Source: Aralia elata (lineage: Eukaryota > Streptophyta > Magnoliopsida > Apiales > Araliaceae). From it: a stretch of DNA of 64,000 bases. A model generated the notes under the pieces. It was not told the origin of the DNA and did no database searches. It saw nothing but the letters and a program-made list of their open reading frames with translations. A program made the position numbers and the translations under genes. The first letter of the stretch is position 1. Each line of letters begins with the position of its first letter. This document shows, one piece after another, positions 56,689-64,000 of this stretch. The stretch is from contig CM068386.1 in the NCBI GenBank assembly GCA_034770075.1, forward strand, positions 44,925,990 through 44,989,989, read 5' to 3'.

Positions 56689-57818
56689 CAGGGCCGTTCC
56701 TGAAATTTTGGTGGTCCGGGACGAAAAATAAAAATGAGACCCTTTTTGAAACATTGTCTTCACAAAAAAAAAGTAAAAATAAATAAATAAAATATACAAG
56801 TTGTATCTAAAAAAGTTTCTTTCCAGAGCTTAAAACATAATAGTTCGACTACAAAAAAATATAAGAGAACTTCGACTATAACAAAATATATGAAAATACA
56901 TTCATTGAAAGATACTTCTTCTAGTATTCATAGAGGCAAAATCTTCAATTAAATGTTCAAAATCAAATGGTGTTTCAATCAAATGTTCAAAATCAAAGAT
57001 ACTTCTTCTAGTATTCCGAGTTTTCAAGTGAACAATCAATTTTGCTAACAATGAACTTATCGAGAGCTCCCTTCTGAGATTGAGTGAGTTATTCTATTCT
57101 TTTTTTCTTATTTCTTTTTTGACTCCCAGATTAGTGTTTCCTGAACATCTTTACACCAAAAATACAAAACCAAATTGAAGCAAAAATCAAACAACAGACA
57201 AGGAGAGTAGAACCTGTCTTCAAGTTTCAACTTTAAATCCAAACTTTAACCAAAGTCTTCCATGACTTCAATGCAAATCTACAATTATAAATTAAAAAAA
57301 ATATTATAACTAAGGTTAGGAACTCATAAAATTGCAAATCTCTAAATCAACACATATAATTTTAGATATAATATAAACTGAAAGGCAACAAAAACTCATC
57401 AGTCATCAATTAAATTACCTATTTCTTAGTGTTTTTATCTTCTGCAAGAACTAAGGAACTTAGGAGATACTCGAAGGCAGATTGAGAAGGAGAGAAGAAA
57501 AGAGAAGGAAAATAGATGTCTGCAAGCATTTGGGAAAGGAAGGAAAGTAATAGGCTAGCCGCGTAGGTTAACATCTTTTTTTTTTATTAATTGGTTTAGT
57601 TTGGGCTTCAACACTATATTAGAGTTGGCTTAGTTAAGTCCTTAAAAATTTATTGGGTTTTGAAAATTACTTTTGTATACCTATCGTTATATATTTATTT
57701 TTTTAATTTCACACACACACACACACATATATATAGTATATATAAAAAAAACTTTTGGCTCCCCTGATCGGGGGTCCAAGGCGATCGACCCTCCCACTCG
57801 TACTCAGAAACGGCCCTG
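56689..57818. mobile_element. hAT element (1130 bp, non-autonomous) nested in CACTA-2
   Basis: Inverted ends CAGGGCCGTTCCTG and, from the other side, CAGGGCCGTTTCTG, with an 8-base target duplication AATGCATG (56681-56688 and 57819-57826). Part of the inside (about 56900-57030, minus strand) reads FDFEHLIEDFASMNTRR-like sequence, twice in part, which resembles the very end of TTF/zf-MYM-type hAT transposases. Otherwise there is no coding potential. A (CA)n/(TA)n run is at 57711-57734. Confidence 0.85.
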
Positions 57819-57826
57819 AATGCATG

Positions 57827-58457
57827 CTAAGAAGGTCCCAATTTAGGGCATGAAAGAATCAAAAGTTACTAATCAAATTTAGGGCAAAATTTAGGGTCAA
57901 AATTTGGGCTAACCTTTTAACCTTAGAATGCTAATCAAACAGAGGGCTATAACCACCACCACGCCGCCAAAATAGGACCGCCACCATGAGCTACCAGAGT
58001 GGTAAGGGGGGAGGAGGATCTACCTAACGTCGGAGGGGGGACAACCAAGGTCGGAGAAGGTATGCCTGACGTCAAAGGGGGGTGACGCTGAAGGGGGGAG
58101 GCGAGAGAGGTTTTTTTTTTTTTTTGTGAAGCGGCCCAACTGATATGTTATGTAAATGATAGGGTTATAATACGTATTTCCGATGGAATTTCTATCGAAC
58201 ATAAGTCCGTCGAACTTATTGTATTTCCGACAGAACTTCCGTCAAAAATACTTACAAATTCGTCGATATAAATTGTGGCGCTGGCGGAAACATTAACACC
58301 AAGGGACATTGATTATTTCTAACGAAATTCCGTCGAACTTAACCTAATTCCAAGGGAATTATTTTTGAAGAAATATTCCGTCGAGATTAATTTATTTCCG
58401 AGAGAATGATTTTCGTCAGAAATAATTCCATTGGAATTAGGCCATTTTCTTCTAGTG
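57827..58457. other. CACTA-2 right end: GC-rich leader and subterminal repeats
   Basis: 57950-58110 is GC-rich (CACCACCACGCCGCC, CGTCGGAGGGGGG), resembling 32660-32730 in CACTA-1. 58180-58450 holds TTCCGTCGAACTTA-type subterminal repeats and GTGGCGCTGGCGGAAAC, also present in CACTA-1. Confidence 0.6.
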
Positions 58458-58860
58458 AACATTCTATTAGATTTGATCACTGGTTATATGGCACAATTAA
58501 TGGCTACATATGAGGATGATCCTAATTTATAAATCATTAATATTTGTGGCACACACTTTGTGTGCAATTAAATTAAATAAATAAATTTTAACTAAAATTA
58601 TAATATATGCATTGTGTGCAATTAAAATAATAAATAAATTTTAAATAAAAAGTGTAAAATATGAGTAAGAAAATATATGAGAGATTATAGAGATAAAAGG
58701 TGGGGAAAAGAGAGGAATATAGAATTTATATATGACAACTTCAAGAGAGACAGTTATTTTCGCTGCTCTCCTTTTATAAAATAGATAAATAAAGTTGTAA
58801 TCATCAATAGAAATTTAAGTAATACGGGGGAGGGGAATTGTTTTGGATCGTCATATCTAA
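58458..58860 (+). repeat. Diverged direct repeat, copy B (right part)
   Basis: Continues copy A from about 50092 (AGATTTGA, GGTTATAT, ATTTATAAAT, AAATAAAGTT, TTTTGGATC). Interrupted by a 250-base Helitron-like element that copy A lacks. Confidence 0.65.
58536..58785 (-). mobile_element. Helitron-like element (250 bp) in copy B
   Basis: The minus strand begins TCTATTTTATAAAAGGAGAG after an A and ends with hairpin GCACAC-AAAGT-GTGTGC and, 11 bases on, TTAAT (a decayed CTRRT). Copy A at about 50180-50192 shows the empty site, reading straight from ATTTAGAAATTATAATT into AAATAAAGTTTGTAA. Confidence 0.6.
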
Positions 58861-59505
58861 TTAGTGTTTCGATTAATGTTTCGAAACGAGAATGAACTAT
58901 ATTTTGGAACGTTCATATCAAAATACATTTAACTACCAAGTTAATGTTTTATGATAAGCATTGTATTCGTTTCCATATATAATCCAAATTTAAATATGGA
59001 ACTTGTCTACACCATAAATCAGTCGAGACTTACCGGAATGATTAAGCATATAAATTTCATAATATGATGATATAGAAATAGTAGAATCTCCAAAGGCCAA
59101 AAAGACAACCATAAACAAAAACTATCCATATACAACAATTTTACCTCCACAACAATTTTATAATCAGAAAACATATTCAAAATGCCAATTCTACCTCCAC
59201 AATATTTTTAATCTTAGTACTAGGACAACCCTTCTCCTGAAAGGGAGGAGACAAAATATAAACCTAACTAGTTAAAAAGAGAACTATAAAAACATATTAA
59301 TACAATAGGAAGAAATACTTATACACCCTCTTTTCCAATAAAATAAAATAAAATAAAAAATTCCGTTTGCCATAAATAAAATAAAATAATTCTCCTAAAA
59401 GAAAAAGAGTTCTACTTCAAATTGAAGAGAGAATAATATAACACAATATCTTTTAAGTTTACCATCATGTCATCAGTAGATACACACTCACTATATACGG
59501 TAATA

Positions 59506-59545
<40 letters not shown>

Positions 59546-59584
59546 TTAAAATTTATATACTTTACAAATTAAAGAAACCCAGGT
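58861..59584. other. AT-rich intergenic region
   Basis: No gene recognised. Contains (AAAAT)n near 59338-59358 and (TA)n at 59515-59542. Confidence 0.35.
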
Positions 59585-59841
59585 AGATACTAGCTACTAC
59601 CTGCTGGATCTTAACAAATTCTTCGAATAAAGATCGCATGCGCAAGAATTAAAAAGCTGAAAGATTAAAGAGAAAAAGAAAGGTTTATTTTTTTGTGTGT
59701 GAGGACCATCCTACTTGTTTATATATTTAATTTTCCCGTAATGGTAATGGTCCCATAATAATGCAGTTTTCCGTTAAATAAGCACGCTAATTAATTAGGG
59801 CTACCAAAACCCATGAAAAGTCACGCTTTCAACATAATTAA

Positions 59842-59846
<5 letters not shown>

Positions 59847-59895
<49 letters not shown>
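59847..59895. repeat. (TA)n microsatellite in MIR156-B unit
   Basis: About 49 bases; collinear with the (TA)n tract of MIR156-A. Confidence 0.8.
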
Positions 59896-59898
<3 letters not shown>

Positions 59899-60140
59899 TA
59901 GACTTAATATAAAGCAAATTCAACCAAACAAAAAAGCATTACTAGAGAGATATTTCAGAAAAGTACCTCTTTTTTCTTTTTCTTGACTAGGTAATGCTTG
60001 TATGCATCTTTCAGGTAGTTCTTTCTTTAAGAGCCACACCATAAAAAACGGATCTTGACACCTTTTGAGCCGTATGTAACGAGTTGCATTGTATAACATA
60101 GAGTAATTGATATTTCGGATCTCATTTGTTACAAGTATTA

Positions 60141-60270
60141 TTATACATTTACAGCTCTCAACTATATAAATTAGTAAAATTATTATACATTTACAAATTA
60201 GTAAAATTATTAAACATTTACAAATTAGTAAAATTATTAAACATTTACAGCTCTCAACTATATAAATTAG
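60141..60270. repeat. Tandem repeat of 27-28 bp in MIR156-B downstream region
   Basis: Units of TTAGTAAAATTATTAAACAT followed by TTACAAA, three to four times, flanked by two copies of ACAGCTCTCAACTATATAAA. Confidence 0.75.
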
Positions 60271-60612
60271 TCTCTACGCATACGCGCGTGCCATAATATA
60301 GAGATTTAAAAAAAAAGACAAAGGAATTCACAAATAAAATTACAAAATAAAAAAATAAAGAAAAATAAACCTGCCCAAAGATGTCAGAATAAGATTGGAG
60401 GAGAAAAATAATCTATAAATTCATTGTTAGGGTGAAAGATGGAGTGATGGAGAAAAAATAGGAAAAGAGAAAAAAAATAAAAGGAGATAATTAAAACAGA
60501 GAGAAAAAAAGGGTGAAGGAGAGAAAAATAAATAAAATTCTTAATTATTATGTATGCATATGTGATCCAAAAATATTAAAAAAAACATATACAAAAAACC
60601 TTATAATATAGA
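60266..60612 (-). mobile_element. Non-autonomous Helitron (347 bp) inside the MIR156-B unit
   Basis: The minus strand begins TCTATATTATAAGG, preceded by A, and ends GCACGCGCGTATGCGTAGAGACTAAT: a GC-rich hairpin (ACGC/GCGT), then CTAAT, followed by T. This matches Helitron rules (5' TC, 3' hairpin plus CTRRT, insertion between A and T). Confidence 0.6.
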
Positions 60613-60883
60613 TATGATAATTTCTATAAGATTATCTAAATAGACTACCTGAAATCCAAATCTATCAAAAAACCCATTACTCATATATAATTTATACACA
60701 CATATTTAGACGGCCTGAAATCAAGATCCAAAAACTTATTATTCATATATAAGTATACACATACATAGACAAGTTTAGACTACCTGAAATCTAAATCCAT
60801 CAAAAACCCATTATTCAAATATAGTTATATACATAGAGGGTGAGATATATGGCCGGAAAGGAGGACAAACAAATTCCTCCATT

Positions 60884-60978
60884 GGAAGCTGACAGATAGA
60901 GCAGTGAGCACGCAAAAGCAATAGTATTATTAATCATACAATCTGCCTCTTGTGTGCTCACTCTCTTCTGTCAGTTTC
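60884..60978 (-). ncRNA. MIR156: MIR156-B precursor hairpin
   Basis: Mature miR156 TGACAGAAGAGAGTGAGCAC is at 60954-60973 (minus strand), the star strand at 60888-60909. Mature and star arms are identical to MIR156-A; only about four bases in the loop differ. Confidence 0.95.
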
Positions 60979-61429
60979 AATACCCATCACCTCTTCTTTC
61001 CCAAATATGGCAACAACAGAATATCAAAAAATAAATAAAAATTTCACTCAGATCTGCAAAAAAAAAAAAAAAAAAAATACCCTATAATATATACCCATTT
61101 AAGAAAAACATCAAACAAAAACATTACAAATATTTTTATATAATATATCATTCAAGTCATCTAGGGTTTGCTCCTCAGATCAAGAAAAAATAAAAAATAA
61201 AAATAAAAACACCAAAAACAAAACTGATAACCTCTATCTCTGATCTATTGGTTTCTTTTTTGCTTTGATTGTTATCCAACCATTTGTATCTTCTATCTTC
61301 TCTCTCCTACATGCAAGACATACAGGTGTGAACGAAAGACTTTTAGAGAGAGAAAGTGAGAGAGATTTGACGGTGAGGGATGAGAGGGGTCACTTCATAG
61401 AGACAGAAAAAGCAGTTTTTGTTAGATTC

Positions 61430-61512
61430 TTATCACTTGGGTGTTTTTATTGTACTGTAGGGCAACATCAAACGAGTGCACGGAAACTTTTTGGTAAATA
61501 CGGATCGTACGT
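61430..61512 (-). promoter_or_regulatory. Core promoter of MIR156-B
   Basis: On the minus strand: ACGTACGATCCG, ACTCGTTTGATG and ACAGTACAATAAAAACACCC (TATA-like at about 61445-61458), collinear with 37791-37885. The start would be near 61415, about 440 bases from the miRNA. The plus-strand ORF 61265-61540 overlaps this promoter and leader and is not supported as a gene. Confidence 0.5.
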
Positions 61513-61540
61513 GTTCGTTCTTGATTGGCGAGATTTTTAG

Positions 61541-62213
61541 GTTATGTTGGTTTGAAGAATTATTGGAGTATAGGATTGGATTGGTAGTCAAAGTAATGAT
61601 TTTATCAAAAATAAAAAATAATGTGTTAAATTATAATTACTCGATAATATATCATATATGAGTAGACTCTAATACTAATAAATCACAACTAAATAATATT
61701 ATAATAACAAAAGATGTTTATAAAAAAATAAATATAAAATAATATGTCAAATTATAATTAGTTAATAGTTCATTATATATATATATATATATATATATAT
61801 GAGTGTGTACAATAATTATACCCAATCACTATTTTATACATTATTTTGTATTATGTTTTCGTATTTAATCTTTCCCACAAAAACATTGATCACAACCAGC
61901 TACGTACATCATTCAATAACTAATTAGAACAAGCTCATGATCATGAAAAAATAATTACATTAATTTTATTTAGATTTATAATAAAATTCTATATTAGTGT
62001 TTTATTGAATTTTTTTGCTTGAAATTGTAATCCAAAAAGAACTTTGAAACTCAAAGTATAATAAGTTTTAATTTAGTTATAATAATTAGTTAATAATGTA
62101 TTTATTATAATTTTTAAACTAATTTTACAGTTATATTTCAAAAAAACACATATTATTAATTAGTATTGTTAAGGTGGCAAAAATATTTCACAAAAACTAA
62201 CTTACAAAAGAAT
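61541..62213. other. AT-rich intergenic region upstream of MIR156-B
   Basis: No element or gene recognised apart from (TA)n at 61775-61801. Confidence 0.35.
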
Positions 62214-62385
62214 AATACTATGTGCACCAACTGTACACAAAAAGTTGTGTACTAAGAGCAGGACCCATGTATTACTTACCAATAAAAATGTGTAAAACAT
62301 TCAATTGTAGGTCTCGCTCCTTATTTTTTCTCTTTTTTATACTCTGTGTGCACAACTTTTGTGTATAATTAGTGTCCTTAGCATT
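62214..62385. mobile_element. Possible MITE with 38-bp imperfect inverted ends
   Basis: The left end AATACTATGTGCACC...ACACAAAAAGTTGTG matches the inverted right end AATGCTAAGGACACT...ACACAAAAGTTGTGC at roughly three of four positions. No clear target duplication, so superfamily is unknown. Confidence 0.4.
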
Positions 62386-63030
62386 ACTCCTTAAAAAATG
62401 ATGTGTCAAAGTGTAATTAGTGTATAATCCACCATATATAGGGGGGCCTACTGATAACAACCAATTATAACCAGCCACATCATTTTAATTTGTATTTTTT
62501 TTGTAATCATTCTTTTGTCACCAAAATATTATTAATTATTAATACCATTATCGTGTGATTGGTAAAATTTTAAGTTTTAATGAATTTAATTTAGTTAGGA
62601 TATTAATTTAATAATAAAATTTATGACTAATAAGATGGTAATAACTAAATTATCTTACATAATATTAATATATCTCTTTACATAAAGTTGTAATAAAAAA
62701 TCTTGTATTAAAATTGGTTGAACTAAAAATTAAAAAAAATTATTCTTTTAGAAAATTCTTTTTCCTATTAGAGATATATACAAAAACAAAAAATATTTTT
62801 TCCCTAATAGATTGGGTCCCTTTTGAATACTTTACAAATTTGGATAGTATTTAATTGTTACAAATTTGGATAGTACTTATACTATTTTGGATAGAAAAGG
62901 AGAAGGTTGAACCAAAAATTTTTAATTGTTATAAATTTGGATATATAGTTTTTACAGTAATTAAGATAGGAAATAAAAAAGCTGAACTAAAAATTTGTGA
63001 AACCAAGTTTCTACCTTTAATTATACTATC
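62386..63030. other. AT-rich intergenic region
   Basis: Nothing recognised. Short local repeats of TACAAATTTGGATAGTA at 62833-62880. Confidence 0.35.
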
Positions 63031-63136
63031 CCTTTAGCCTGTGCAAAGCACGGATTTGATGGATACCGTAAAATTAATATAATTTTAACTTTATATCATA
63101 TTTGATATGGAACTGTTTCTTATTAAGGTGTGATGA

Positions 63137-63181
<45 letters not shown>

Positions 63182-64000
63182 CAATCGTTATTTCATTATG
63201 GCATATTTATACTCATAATATATACTAATAGTAATCGACAGTACTTTATGTAATAATTTTTGTCGAAGGAAATTTATTGTGGCCAAAGAAAATTTATTGC
63301 GACCCTAAAAAGCCTACCAAACCAATGATTTCCATAATTTTGCTTCTTAATATATGAACTAACCCTTAAACCCCTTAAACCCGTGGAAGGCACGAATTTA
63401 GTAGGCATAAATTAGTTACCTTAATTTTTTATTATTGTATAATTATATATAATAAAATAAAAATATGTTTGTTCATGTATTTTTTTTTGAAGGATAATAA
63501 GTGACTAACCATGTCAAATTGTTTATCATTTGTATTTTTTATTGTACACGTATATAAATACATTGTTATTCAATATTAGATCAATTGTAGGTTTAAAGTT
63601 TTTTTATATATTTAAAATTGGTGCAATTCATTTATTATTTATAAATAATAAATTTTGTATATGTAACTGCATATTATTTAAGTATGTGTGGTTTAATACT
63701 CATCATGGTTTCACCTTGATTTGACCAATAAATAGCTAGCATATATACTAATCATAACTTCTTGTAATAATTTTCACCAAAGAAAATTTATTGCGATCTT
63801 AATTATTTTCGTCGATAAATATTTATTTCAGCCTTAAAAGACTCACAAGACCAAAACAAATCAACAATTGCCCTAATTTTGTTTCTTTATATATTATTAT
63901 AGACCATTTACTATTTATAAACAATAAATTTTAAAATATTTGTCTATTATTTAAGTGTGTATAGTTTAATACTCATCATGGCTTAACATTGATTTAAAAC
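63031..64000. repeat. Diverged direct repeats at the right edge (two or more units)
   Basis: A unit starting CCTGTGCAAAGCACGGATTT (63038) reappears as CCCGTGGAAGGCACGAATTT (63382). GTAATAATTTTTGTCGAAGG...AATTTATTG (63250-63300) reappears at 63763-63795. ATTATTTAAGTATGTGTGGT with the TTAATACTCATCATGG tail (63673-63708) reappears at 63948-63983. Each unit start has a short GTGCnnnGCAC hairpin. The element type is unknown. Confidence 0.5.

Larger units (their letters stand above)
52984..58457 (-). mobile_element. CACTA-2 (En/Spm type), complete ends, 5.5 kb, defective
   Basis: Termini CACTACAAGAAAAAGATT (left) and CACTAGAAGAAAATGGCC (right, minus strand); 3-base target duplication AAC (52981-52983 and 58458-58460). 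It carries a truncated minus-strand transposase, the same leader and hairpin motifs as CACTA-1, and TTCCGACGGAA-type subterminal repeats at both ends. A hAT element is inserted at 56689-57818. The transposase C-terminal half is missing, so it needs help in trans. Confidence 0.92.
59585..61420 (-). ncRNA. MIR156: MIR156-B transcription unit (approximate extent)
   Basis: Minus-strand paralog of MIR156-A. Shared blocks: 61270-61340 (CACCTGTATG, GCATGTAGGAGAGAGAA, ATGGTTGGATAA), hairpin 60884-60978, 59945-60060 (CCTAGTCAAGAAAAAGAAAA, GTACTTTTCT), (TA)n 59847-59895, and 59585-59830 (ACGGAAAACTGCAT, GTAGGATGGTCCTC, TTCTTGCGCATGC). Between hairpin and downstream block it is about 0.7 kb longer than MIR156-A, because of a Helitron-like insertion (60266-60612) and a 28-base tandem repeat. 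Confidence 0.6.

Noticed and set aside
61265..61540. 91-codon plus-strand ORF
   Set aside because: It overlaps the conserved promoter and leader of MIR156-B on the opposite strand, and MIR156-A shows no matching frame.

Overview
This is plant nuclear DNA, most likely from a eudicot. The evidence is plant-type Ty3/gypsy, Ty1/copia, CACTA, hAT, Helitron and MITE elements, AT-rich intergenic sequence, and two canonical plant MIR156 hairpins. I cannot name the species. No intact host protein-coding gene is visible. The only host genes I can support are two microRNA genes; almost everything else is transposable-element sequence.

Left third (1-33120): a nested stack. A degraded Ty1/copia element (about 33124-36218, minus strand) was hit by a CACTA/En-Spm element (CACTA-1), whose right end is at 33120 and whose left end lies outside the window. 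Three LTR-derived elements later inserted into the CACTA-1 transposase gene. (i) A large Tat/Ogre-type Ty3/gypsy element enters from the left edge and ends with its 3' LTR at 11071-13136. (ii) A 4.1-kb block at 13983-18078 behaves as a solo LTR with a GCAGT target duplication. (iii) An 11.7-kb Tekay/Del-type chromovirus lies on the minus strand at 18182-29873, with 3.4-kb LTRs and a TATCA target duplication.

The Tat element is unusual in its cargo. After the pol region (protease, G-patch, RT, two RNase H domains, integrase) it carries two long genes on the opposite strand. One is a 521-codon DUF7745-like gene. The other is a plant-mobile-domain gene with two GT-AG introns, one of which must be spliced out to keep the frame. 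Next comes a 1.4-kb satellite-like array of about 20 copies of a 70-bp unit with a 420-bp higher-order duplication, then the polypurine tract and LTR.

Right half (36-64 kb): AT-rich intergenic DNA framed by two MIR156 genes in inverted, convergent orientation. MIR156-A is on the plus strand with its hairpin at 38637-38731; MIR156-B is on the minus strand with its hairpin at 60884-60978. Their hairpins are almost identical. The similarity extends in blocks to the core promoters, 5' transcribed regions, downstream sequence and even a shared (TA)n tract, so these are paralogous genes. Between them lie Stowaway-, Tourist- and hAT-like elements, a probable copia solo LTR, several short tandem duplications, a pair of diverged direct repeats (49.3-50.2 kb and 51.6-58.9 kb), and a second CACTA element of the same family (CACTA-2, 52984-58457). 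CACTA-2 itself contains a hAT insertion. Small Helitron-like elements have ends at 36541, 58536-58785 and 60266-60612.

All alignments were made by eye. Percentages and some boundaries are approximate.
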